DNA from: Candidatus Pacearchaeota archaeon | GTDB lineage: Archaea > Nanoarchaeota > Nanoarchaeia > Pacearchaeales > GW2011-AR1 | NCBI GenBank assembly: GCA_002690445.1 | Contig: NZER01000031.1 | Location: 3,985 to 18,022 of the forward strand | Reading direction: 5' to 3' | DNA: 14,038 bases | Part shown: positions 5,569 through 12,832 of the stretch, one piece after another | Layout: the number at the start of each line of letters is the position of its first letter | Position numbering within the stretch: the stretch's first letter is position 1 | Notes under the pieces: model-generated | The model's database searches: none | The model's input: the letters and a program-made list of their open reading frames with translations, nothing else | What the model was told of the DNA's origin: nothing | Translations under genes and position numbers: made by a program

Positions 5569-7010
5569 AAGACCTAGCAGCAGAGAGGGCGGTTCTCTCC
5601 GGATTGTGTCAATATGGATTAAGCGTTTCGCTTGATTCAGACTATCTGGAGTCCGAACACTTCACAGACCCCACCAACCAAATTATTTTTGGGTGCATTA
5701 AAAAGGTCTTAGAGAAATCCAACAAGGTAGAATTATCTTCCTTGCTTTCTGCCGCCAATCAACTTGGATGTTATGAAAATATAAATAACCAAGAGGAGAT
5801 TGGTTTTTTACGTTCACTATTTAACTTTCCAATACATGAAGAAAATGTTTCAATACACGCCGGTAAACTAGCGAAGCTAGGAATAGCAAGAGAAGTCAAG
5901 AAGACACTGGCTATTTGTTCTAATAAAATTGATGAGGTCACAGGAGATGAAGATATAAACGACATCATCTCCCTCATAGAAACTCCCGTTCTTGATGCGA
6001 CATCTAAAATATATCAAGGTTCTGACAATAAGCCTGAAATAATCGGCGAGGAAATAACAGACTATATAGAGTTTCTAAAAGAAAACAAAAATGACATGAT
6101 TGGCATAAGCACAGGATTCCCTGCTTATGACGAAGCTATCGGAGGAGGATTAAGAAGAAAGTGCGTAGACTTAGTTGCCGCCCGACCTAAGGTTGGTAAA
6201 TCTATGTTTGGCGACGCGGTAGCTATGCACGTATCTAAAAATCTAGGAATCCCAGTGCTGGTTCTAGACACCGAAATGTCTAAAGAAGACCACCTCCACC
6301 GAATGTTGGCGAACCTAAGCGGTGTCGAAATCAACACTATTGCCAGCGGCAAGTTTGATAGCAACCAGCTAAACACCGAAAAGGTGGAAAACGCGGCTAA
6401 CGAATTGGGGGAAATACCATTTCACTATGTGAGCATTGCTGGTCAACCGTTTGAGAATATTCTTAGTATTATGCGCAAATGGATTTATCAAGAGGTTGGG
6501 TTTGACGAAAACGGAAGAACCAAAGATTGTCTAATTGTTTATGACTATCTAAAGCTAATGAACTCTACCAGCATCTCAAACTCCATGCAGGAGTTTCAGG
6601 TTCTTGGATTCCAAATAACTCAGCTGCATAACTTCTGTGTCAAATACGACGTGCCATGTCTTAGTTTTGTACAATTAAACAGAGACGGTATAACAAAAGA
6701 ATCAACAGATGTCGTTTCAGGTTCCGATAGGCTTATTTGGCTCTGTACGAGCTTCAGCATCTTCAAGCTAAAGTCCGACGAAGAGATAGCCGACGACACA
6801 GACGAAAACGGAAACAGGAAGCTGGTACCTATTGTTGCTCGTCACGGAGCAGGATTAGATGATGGCGACTATATAAATATGAATATGTTTGGGAAGTTTG
6901 GCAAGCTAGTAGAGGGTCAGACTCGCAATGAATTGAGAACTAAGTCAACTATTAAGGATACAGGTTTTGAATCAGGAGATCAACAACCAGCAGATATTGA
7001 AACTGTCTAA
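5535..7010 (+). CDS. DnaB-type replicative DNA helicase
   Basis: A ring helicase that would unwind the fork and organise primase. Residues ~10-130 match the DnaB N-terminal helical domain (LAAERAVLSGL, then DPTNQIIFGCI). The RecA-like motor follows: Walker A AARPKVGKS (215-223; DnaB usually has AARPSMGKT), VLDTEMS (243-249), Walker B CLIVYDYLKLM (332-342), and PCLSFVQLNR (374-383) equivalent to the DnaB VIALSQLNR block. IVARHGAG (433-440) occupies the position of the arginine-finger motif. At 491 residues it is slightly longer than E. coli DnaB, with an acidic insert DEEIADDTDENGNR (415-428). The C-terminal ~30 residues are polar. It overlaps the genes on both sides and starts the replication block. 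Confidence 0.93.
   Translation: MVRNQKNKRKLEDLAAERAVLSGLCQYGLSVSLDSDYLESEHFTDPTNQIIFGCIKKVLEKSNKVELSSLLSAANQLGCYENINNQEEIGFLRSLFNFPIHEENVSIHAGKLAKLGIAREVKKTLAICSNKIDEVTGDEDINDIISLIETPVLDATSKIYQGSDNKPEIIGEEITDYIEFLKENKNDMIGISTGFPAYDEAIGGGLRRKCVDLVAARPKVGKSMFGDAVAMHVSKNLGIPVLVLDTEMSKEDHLHRMLANLSGVEINTIASGKFDSNQLNTEKVENAANELGEIPFHYVSIAGQPFENILSIMRKWIYQEVGFDENGRTKDCLIVYDYLKLMNSTSISNSMQEFQVLGFQITQLHNFCVKYDVPCLSFVQLNRDGITKESTDVVSGSDRLIWLCTSFSIFKLKSDEEIADDTDENGNRKLVPIVARHGAGLDDGDYINMNMFGKFGKLVEGQTRNELRTKSTIKDTGFESGDQQPADIETV
6954..6959 (+). promoter_or_regulatory. Ribosome binding site fixing the TTG start of the primase
   Basis: AAGGAT seven bases before TTG 6967, inside the helicase gene. An alternative TTG at 6997 has its nearest good site 18 bases away, so 6967 is preferred. 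Confidence 0.5.
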
Positions 7011-8013
7011 CCAGTTATTTACTAAGCTGTCACAGCTTCTAAAATACTTCAGTATAGACTACATAGAATATCCCAACAGGTTTGCTTTTGCGTGCCCTAT
7101 TCACGGGGGAGACAACACAGAAGGTTGTACCATATTCACGGACGGAAACACCGCTAAGGGTAACTGGAACTGTTGGACTAACCACTGCGAAGAGGACTTT
7201 TCTAGAAACCTGTTCGGCTTCGTCAGAGGGGTACTCTCCAATAAGCGAGCTTCAACGGTTAGTATTATTGATACAATTAATTTTTGCTTAGAGTTTTTAG
7301 ATCTTGACATTTCTGAACTCGACCTATTACAAGACGTAGAGAGCAATAATGCTATTAAGCTTTTGGACATCTTCAATAGGGAGCCAGAAAGAGAGCCCCC
7401 AAAAGTAGATAGGGAAGTTATTTTAGACACAATACAAATACCAGCTGAATACTATATTAACAGAGGGTACACTACTGATATATTAACTAAATTTGATATT
7501 GGCCTCTGTGACAAAAAAAACAAGCCAATGTCAGGAAGAGTTGTTGTCCCAATCTATGATGAAGGCTATAATTATATTGGATGTATAGGTAGGTCGTGCT
7601 ATGAAAACATGCAACCCAAATGGCTGCACAGCAAAGGCTTTAGAAAAAGCTCATATCTGTATGGTCTAAATATGGCAAAAGAAAAAATACTTGAAACAGC
7701 TACGGCAGTTTTGGTTGAGGGCCAAGGCGACGTTTGGCGTATGCATGAAGCGGGAGTAGAAAACACGGTTGGTATTTTTGGGGCTAGCCTCAGTGACGAC
7801 CAGCTGGTTTTATTAGAACAAAGCGGCGCTCTCAGTTTAGTCATACTTACAGATTATGACGATGCCGGACATAGAGCCGCAGAACAAATAATGAAAAAGT
7901 GCGGAAGGCGATTTAATTACTATAGACCTAACATATCAGAAAAAGATGTTGGCGATATGTCGGTAGAACAAATCAAAACTGAAATACTAGAAGAACTACA
8001 AGGAGTTTTATAA
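6967..8013 (+). CDS. DnaG-type DNA primase
   Basis: Would lay down RNA primers at the fork. An N-terminal CHC2-like zinc site is visible with Cys43, His46 (CPIH), Cys69 and Cys74. A DnaG-like core follows (YYINRGYTTDILTKFDIG; later YLYGLNMAK). The TOPRIM catalytic motifs are VLVEGQGD with Glu251 and LTDYDDAGH with Asp296 and Asp298. At 348 residues it ends soon after the TOPRIM domain, so the helicase-binding C-terminal domain of bacterial DnaG (usually ~600 residues) is absent. The TTG start is set by the site at 6954-6959, and the gene overlaps the helicase by 44 bases, implying coupled translation of two partners. Confidence 0.9.
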   Translation: MNQEINNQQILKLSNQLFTKLSQLLKYFSIDYIEYPNRFAFACPIHGGDNTEGCTIFTDGNTAKGNWNCWTNHCEEDFSRNLFGFVRGVLSNKRASTVSIIDTINFCLEFLDLDISELDLLQDVESNNAIKLLDIFNREPEREPPKVDREVILDTIQIPAEYYINRGYTTDILTKFDIGLCDKKNKPMSGRVVVPIYDEGYNYIGCIGRSCYENMQPKWLHSKGFRKSSYLYGLNMAKEKILETATAVLVEGQGDVWRMHEAGVENTVGIFGASLSDDQLVLLEQSGALSLVILTDYDDAGHRAAEQIMKKCGRRFNYYRPNISEKDVGDMSVEQIKTEILEELQGVL

Positions 8014-8840
8014 TGACAAGAATCTTAGCCTTTGCCGGAAAAAAGCAATCAGGTAAAAATTCGTGCTGTGCCTTTCTGCACGGATATCAAATGCGGTCTT
8101 ATCACATTATTAAAGGTTTTGACCTAGACACTGAGGGAAGGATTGTTGTAGATACCGTTGACTCTGATGCCTCTGGAGTAGAAGAAACAGGTAAAGGTGT
8201 TTTAGACGTAACTAGAACTGACCCAGAATTTGCACCTTGGGCCGCACACAACATGTGGCCATTTGTAAAACACTATTCCTTTGCTGCTTCTCTTAAGGAG
8301 ATTGCGTGTGGATTATTTGGACTAACAAAGAAACAGTGTTACGGAACAGACGCGGATAAAAATAGCCCTACATGGATTAAATGGGAAGACATGCCGGGTT
8401 ATACCGGAGGCGAGACAGGTAGAATGACCGCTAGAGAGTTTTTACAGGTCTTTGGTACAGATATTTGTCGGCATATCTATACGGACATTTGGACAGATAG
8501 AACTATGAGAAGTATTAGAGAAGAGGGTTCTTTAATGGCTGTAATCTCTGACTGTAGATTTCCAAACGAATCAAAAGCAATACAAAAAGCCGGAGGTAAG
8601 GTTATTAAATTAACTCGCGGCATAAATGGCGACAGTCATTCTAGCGAGTCCTCTGTTGATGACATTGAATACGACGCTATTATTGATAACAAGGAGTTAT
8701 CTTTAATGGAAACGAACGTGAAGGTAATATCTTTACTTGAAGAATGGGGATGGCTCGGTAGCGTTATCGAGGAACCCAGTCCTACGCCCCCTACAGAAGA
8801 CCCAAATCTTCTAGGCGGCATCCAAAAGATTAAGGAATAA
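8013..8840 (+). CDS. Deoxynucleoside monophosphate kinase, T4 gp1-like
   Basis: Would phosphorylate dNMPs to dNDPs to supply replication. The P-loop GKKQSGKNS (9-17) is followed by family motifs MTAREFLQVFGTDICR (138-153) and the characteristic DCRFPNE (180-186), then LTRG with a DSHSSE stretch near the lid/base-binding region. The 275 residues are close to the 241 of T4 gp1, with an extra loop near residues 35-70 (DLDTEGRIVVDTVDSDAS) and a Pro-rich C-terminal tail. The start overlaps the primase stop by one base and has AGGAG seven bases upstream. Confidence 0.88.
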   Translation: MTRILAFAGKKQSGKNSCCAFLHGYQMRSYHIIKGFDLDTEGRIVVDTVDSDASGVEETGKGVLDVTRTDPEFAPWAAHNMWPFVKHYSFAASLKEIACGLFGLTKKQCYGTDADKNSPTWIKWEDMPGYTGGETGRMTAREFLQVFGTDICRHIYTDIWTDRTMRSIREEGSLMAVISDCRFPNESKAIQKAGGKVIKLTRGINGDSHSSESSVDDIEYDAIIDNKELSLMETNVKVISLLEEWGWLGSVIEEPSPTPPTEDPNLLGGIQKIKE

Positions 8841-8841
8841 T

Positions 8842-9855
8842 ATGTTAGTAACGTATATACGTAGCTCTAGTTATAATAATTTTGAATATTGTCAGATGCA
8901 ATACTTTATAACCTATGTCTTAGGTCATCAAAGTGTCTCTGGTAAAAAAGCCCAGCTGGGAACAATCGTCCACAAGGTCATGGAGGTGCTAGGTGGGTGT
9001 AAAAAGATTTTACAAGACAAGGATGAGATGGTATTAAATGATGATGGTCTAGGAAAGATAGAGTTCACTAAAAGAAAACTCAACACAAAAAAGTTTGTAA
9101 ATGAGATCATCAAGAGAAGTTATGAATACTACACAGAGAACTGTAGTCATCACTATACAAATGCCGACTATAAGTTCTGTGAAGACACAACTTGGGAGGG
9201 CCTACTGTATGATGACGGAAATTTCGATCCTCGAAATAGAAATATTATCGCATCAGAGCCTCACTTCGATATCGCGATTGAGGAAGACTGGGCAAAATTT
9301 TCATATGAAACAGAAGATGGGGAAACTCTAGAGGGTCAGCTAGCTATTAAGGGTACTATCGACCTAGTGACGGAACTTGATGATGGTGTCATTGAGGTCA
9401 TTGACTGGAAAACAGGAAGAAGGCTAAACTGGGCCACAGGAGAAGAGAAGACATACGAAAAGCTATGCGAAGACCCTCAGTTAATGCTTTATTATTATGC
9501 TATTTCTAAAAAGTTTCCTGAATACAAGGATGCCATCATGTCGATATTTTATATACGCGACGGTGGGCCATTTAGTATTTGCTTTGAAGATTCAGACAAA
9601 GAGAAGTTCTTGGGTATGCTGAAAGATAGATTTGAGGAAATCAAGAAAACAACCAAACCAAAAATGCTATCTAGAAGACAGGCGCACTGGAAATGTACAA
9701 AGCTTTGCGATTTCTGTAAAAACGATTGGCCCGGAACCAATGATAATATATGCAGGCATGTAAGTAACAATTTAGAGCAGTTTGGCATGATGGACACCGT
9801 TCAAAATTGTACTAAAGAAGGTTTCAGTATTGGACACTATGAGGCGCCGGGATGA
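8842..9855 (+). CDS. RecB/Cas4-like PD-(D/E)XK nuclease with Fe-S cysteines
   Basis: A single-strand exonuclease or helicase-nuclease-like protein. Motifs in order: Cys17 (NNFEYCQMQYF), His44 in GTIVHK, Asp174 in GTIDLV, the catalytic core EVIDWKTG with Asp188 and Lys190, then Gln213 in DPQLMLYY. A Cys cluster follows: Cys285, 289, 292 and 304 (CTKLCDFCK...CRH). One early Cys plus a late cluster is the pattern of the 4Fe-4S pin that closes the nuclease domain in AddB and Cas4 proteins. The length (337) fits the stand-alone family. No CRISPR array is near, so a spacer-acquisition role is not suggested; end processing for recombination is more likely. Confidence 0.87.
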   Translation: MLVTYIRSSSYNNFEYCQMQYFITYVLGHQSVSGKKAQLGTIVHKVMEVLGGCKKILQDKDEMVLNDDGLGKIEFTKRKLNTKKFVNEIIKRSYEYYTENCSHHYTNADYKFCEDTTWEGLLYDDGNFDPRNRNIIASEPHFDIAIEEDWAKFSYETEDGETLEGQLAIKGTIDLVTELDDGVIEVIDWKTGRRLNWATGEEKTYEKLCEDPQLMLYYYAISKKFPEYKDAIMSIFYIRDGGPFSICFEDSDKEKFLGMLKDRFEEIKKTTKPKMLSRRQAHWKCTKLCDFCKNDWPGTNDNICRHVSNNLEQFGMMDTVQNCTKEGFSIGHYEAPG

Positions 9856-10361
9856 TTGAGATAAAAATTACAGAAAAAATGAAGAAGCAGGCTTGGGCTA
9901 AATCCCGTGAAATGGGCGTAATACGTAACTCTATAATGAAGGGTGACGGAAATATTGCAGGTTTTTTAGGAGAAGAGGTTGCAAATGTAGTTATTGATGG
10001 TACAATAAGTAATACATACGACTACGACGTGGTTTCAAAAAGTGGAATTAAATATGATGTCAAAACCAAAAGATGCACATCTCCGCCAAAACCATATTAT
10101 GATTGCTCTGTTGCAAACTTTAATACCGAGCAAAAGTGCGATAGGTATGTATTTGTTAGAATAGAAAATAAAAATAAGAGATGGGGAAGAGCGTGGGTTC
10201 TTGGGTGGCTTGAGCATGATGAATATTTCAAAAGGGCTCGGAAGCTAACCAAAGGACAGGTTGACCCATCTAACGGGTTCGTTGTTCGGGCAGACTGCCA
10301 TAACGTTGCTATATCAGAATTGAAAGAGTTTACAAATTATGACTTGGGTTCCACTAAATAA
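9852..10361 (+). CDS. Small PD-(D/E)XK-like predicted nuclease
   Basis: A 169-residue protein starting inside the preceding stop (ATGA), with GAGG seven bases upstream. A helix with Glu41/Glu42 (GFLGEEV) is followed by strands carrying Asp59 and then KYDVKTKR, with Asp69 and Lys71; this D-x(n)-D-x-K arrangement is the core of the PD-(D/E)XK fold. A C-terminal beta-rich part (KCDRYVFVRI, then RAWVLGWLEHDEYF) resembles the back half of restriction-like enzymes. The substrate is unknown. It sits between a Fe-S nuclease and the polymerase, so DNA processing during replication is plausible. It shares 23 bases with the polymerase gene. Confidence 0.68.
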   Translation: MIEIKITEKMKKQAWAKSREMGVIRNSIMKGDGNIAGFLGEEVANVVIDGTISNTYDYDVVSKSGIKYDVKTKRCTSPPKPYYDCSVANFNTEQKCDRYVFVRIENKNKRWGRAWVLGWLEHDEYFKRARKLTKGQVDPSNGFVVRADCHNVAISELKEFTNYDLGSTK

Positions 10362-11916
10362 CAAGACGCACTTTAGCCTACAGAGAGGTTTCTCGAAACC
10401 TGATGAGCTAGCAGCCAAGTGTAAAGAATACGGCTATCCAGCCTGCGCCATTACAGATATTAATACTATATCTGGGGCTGTCAATTTTTACAAAGAATGT
10501 AAAAAGCATGACATTAAACCTATCATGGGTTGTACTGTTGAGTTTGAAAACCACAGAAGCAAGACATATATAGCAAAAAACAAAGATGGCTGGTATGCGC
10601 TCATTGATATTGTTTCTAAGAAGAACACGTACTCTGACGACGTGGTGAAGAAACTGTTAAAAACCTCCCTAGACGAAAACCTTATATGTATTGACGACCT
10701 AAAACAAAAACCGGCGTATTATGTAGCGACCAAAGACGCAGAGCTACATAGAATACTCTTATGCTCAGGGATGAAAACCAGCATGAAAAAGGCTAAAGAC
10801 AAAATCGTTTCTGATTCGTTTAAGCACCTGAAGCCCTTCTTTAAGAGTGACGGACATTATTTACCGAACCCGAGTGAAGTTGAAAAGATTTATAGTGAAG
10901 AACAAATAAAGCTCAGTCTAGAGATCGCCGACCAGTGTGAAGAGTATGACATTCTCGGTAGCCCAATGCTCCCTGCGTTCGATTGTCCAGAAGGTTATAC
11001 CGAAGATGAATACCTAAAGCAACTCTGTAGAGAGGGCTGGAAGAAGCTCTTAGAGGATACTGGTGTTGTTCAGAGCGAAGACAAGAAAGAGGAATACCTA
11101 AAAAGAATTAAAAACGAGATGAGTGTAATTTTTGACGCTAGTCTTTCTGGATACTTTCTGATTGTTCAAGATATTGTTAATTATGTTAGGTCGGAGGGGT
11201 GGTTGCCGGGCCCGGGAAGAGGGTCGGCTGCCGGATGTTTGATTTCATACCTTATCGGTATTACGGAAATTGACCCCATCAAGTATGACTTAATCTTTGA
11301 GAGATTTTACAATGCTGGCCGTAATACTGAGGGTCATGTATCTCTTCCGGATATTGACCTAGATGTTCCTGCCGAAAAGCGAGACGAAGTTATTGGATAT
11401 ATTAAATCTAAATACGGAGAAGATAACGTCTCCCAAATGTTGACATTCAATAAGCTACAGGGGCGAGCAGCCCTTAAGGAAATCATGCGTATCAATAGCG
11501 CCGTTTCTTTTGGAGAGATGAACGACGTGACTAAAAACATACCTAACGAGGCTGACGTTTCAGACCTCTTAGAGGAAAGCGGCGAAGGTTCACTAATCCG
11601 ATGGACACTTGCTTATCAGCCAGAGATTCTAGATAGATGGTGTAAGCTAAATAGTGATAATGATCTAGTTGGCCCGTTCGCAGCAATTTTTCAGCAAGCA
11701 ATTGACATTGAAGGTACGATAAAATCTCAAGGGAAACACGCTGCTGGAGTTATTATATCAGCAAATAAACTAAATAAAGTTTGTCCTATGGTTAAAGATA
11801 AAAGTAAAAATCTCATCGCCGGTTTTGAAATGGGCGATTTAGAAGATCAAGGACATGTTAAATTTGATATACTAGGTATTGACCTACTTAGTAAAATCAT
11901 GGAAATTAAGGAGTAA
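10339..11916 (+). CDS. DNA polymerase III alpha, N-terminal half (PHP-palm-thumb)
   Basis: The first half of a bacterial-type replicative polymerase. Residues ~1-65 are a PHP region (TDINTISGAVNFYKECKKHDIKPIMG spans it), but the usual H-x-H and TDHGN motifs are replaced by LNNKTHFS and TDINT, so its metal site looks lost. The polymerase core carries GPGRGSAAG (291-299), the catalytic pair in LPDIDLD (Asp338, Asp340), GKHAAGVIIS (465-474), and the third catalytic Asp510 in GHVKFDILG. It stops at 525, about ten residues after that Asp, equivalent to near residue 565 of the ~1160-residue E. coli DnaE. This is near the palm/fingers border. No intein sequence is present. The remainder is encoded from 12813. 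Confidence 0.92.
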   Translation: MTWVPLNNKTHFSLQRGFSKPDELAAKCKEYGYPACAITDINTISGAVNFYKECKKHDIKPIMGCTVEFENHRSKTYIAKNKDGWYALIDIVSKKNTYSDDVVKKLLKTSLDENLICIDDLKQKPAYYVATKDAELHRILLCSGMKTSMKKAKDKIVSDSFKHLKPFFKSDGHYLPNPSEVEKIYSEEQIKLSLEIADQCEEYDILGSPMLPAFDCPEGYTEDEYLKQLCREGWKKLLEDTGVVQSEDKKEEYLKRIKNEMSVIFDASLSGYFLIVQDIVNYVRSEGWLPGPGRGSAAGCLISYLIGITEIDPIKYDLIFERFYNAGRNTEGHVSLPDIDLDVPAEKRDEVIGYIKSKYGEDNVSQMLTFNKLQGRAALKEIMRINSAVSFGEMNDVTKNIPNEADVSDLLEESGEGSLIRWTLAYQPEILDRWCKLNSDNDLVGPFAAIFQQAIDIEGTIKSQGKHAAGVIISANKLNKVCPMVKDKSKNLIAGFEMGDLEDQGHVKFDILGIDLLSKIMEIKE

Positions 11917-11918
11917 GA

Positions 11919-12146
11919 ATGAGTATTAAGCGGGATTACAAGTCAGTCATTTTTTCTGGCTGCGCTATTGAATCTAAAAGCATAAGTTTGTGCGATTTGA
12001 GACATTTTCTACCACAATATAAAGGGTATGTTACTGGTGCTTATCAGGTACACTCAGATAACCCTCGTTGTAAGTATAGCGAAATCTTTAAAGATATAGA
12101 TGAAGCTGTTAACAAGTTTGTTGAATTAAAAGGATCACTTAAATGA
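11919..12146 (+). CDS. Hypothetical protein inside the split polymerase
   Basis: A 75-residue protein with a strong AAGGAG site (11908-11913) that lies at the very end of the polymerase first-half gene. It starts two bases after that stop. It is mixed in character with three Cys (residues 15, 25 and 51) and a C-terminal helix (SEIFKDIDEAVNKFVELKG). No homing-endonuclease motif (LAGLIDADG, HNH, GIY-YIG) is visible. No family recognised. Its position between the two polymerase halves makes a polymerase-assembly or clamp-related role worth testing, but nothing in the sequence shows it. Confidence 0.65.
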   Translation: MSIKRDYKSVIFSGCAIESKSISLCDLRHFLPQYKGYVTGAYQVHSDNPRCKYSEIFKDIDEAVNKFVELKGSLK

Positions 12147-12832
12147 ATTTTAGAGATATAATTGTGTTTGACTTTGAAACAGGTTCTAGAAACCCACTAA
12201 CAACACAGCCAACACAGATTGCGGCTATTGCTCTACACGGGCGTAAGCTAACGATTCAGCCGGGCGGAATTTTTAACAGTGAGATTAGACCTATCATTGA
12301 CGATAAGAAAGCTATTGAAGCTGGGGTTGACCCGCTAGAGGAGGAAGCGTTAGAGATTACTGGCAAGAACAGAAAAGCTCTTGCTAAAGCCCCATTGCCA
12401 AAAACAGTATGGAAAAAGTTTGAGGACTTCTGTAATAAGTTCAACTTCAGAGGCTCGTCTTATACTGCACCTATAGCCGCTGGATATAATATTATTGGTT
12501 TTGACTTACCTATTGCTCAGAGAATGTGCGAGATGTACGGCACTACCGATACTAGAGGTCGGCAGTCTATCTTCAATCCGATCTTCAAGCTCGACTTGAT
12601 GGATATGGTATTCTCTTGGACAGAAAACAATCGGGAATTTAAGAGTATTAGTATGGATTTCCTGCGAGAGTATATGGGTTTTCCGGAAGAGAGCAAGGAG
12701 AACGCTCACGACGCCCTTCAGGACGTAAAGGATACGGCAAATATCCTTATTAAGTTCCTGAAGTTCCAAAGAAACATTTCACAGAAGACTAAGTTTGAGA
12801 AAGCATTTGCAAATGGCGAATTCTACGTTTGA
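12143..12832 (+). CDS. DnaQ-like DEDDh 3'-5' exonuclease (proofreading)
   Basis: An epsilon-like exonuclease of 229 residues. Motifs: ExoI FDFETG (Asp10, Glu12), ExoII in AGYNIIGFDLPIAQRM with its Asp, and ExoIII HDALQDVKDT with the His and final Asp typical of the DEDDh class. It would remove misinserted bases for the split polymerase, replacing the PHP proofreading that the polymerase seems to have lost. AAGGAT is eight bases before the ATG, and the start overlaps the previous stop (ATGA). The final 20 bases are shared with the polymerase second half. The C-terminal ~25 residues are basic and could be a partner-binding tail, like the alpha-binding tail of epsilon (inference). Confidence 0.88.
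   Translation: MNFRDIIVFDFETGSRNPLTTQPTQIAAIALHGRKLTIQPGGIFNSEIRPIIDDKKAIEAGVDPLEEEALEITGKNRKALAKAPLPKTVWKKFEDFCNKFNFRGSSYTAPIAAGYNIIGFDLPIAQRMCEMYGTTDTRGRQSIFNPIFKLDLMDMVFSWTENNREFKSISMDFLREYMGFPEESKENAHDALQDVKDTANILIKFLKFQRNISQKTKFEKAFANGEFYV

Noticed and set aside
8842..9855. CRISPR-Cas adaptation nuclease
   Set aside because: The protein is Cas4-like in fold, but there are no Cas1, Cas2 or repeat-spacer arrays in the window; stand-alone phage versions are common.
11917..12812. Group I intron or homing endonuclease insertion in the polymerase gene
   Set aside because: The gap is filled by two ordinary genes with their own starts and ribosome sites; one is a clear DEDDh exonuclease, and no HNH, GIY-YIG or LAGLIDADG motif is seen.
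11880..12830. Split intein joining the two polymerase halves
   Set aside because: The first half ends SKIMEIKE and the second begins MANSTFDIDDF; neither shows the Cys-initiated N-intein block nor the C-terminal His-Asn/Cys junction, and the break is not at the cyanobacterial intein site.
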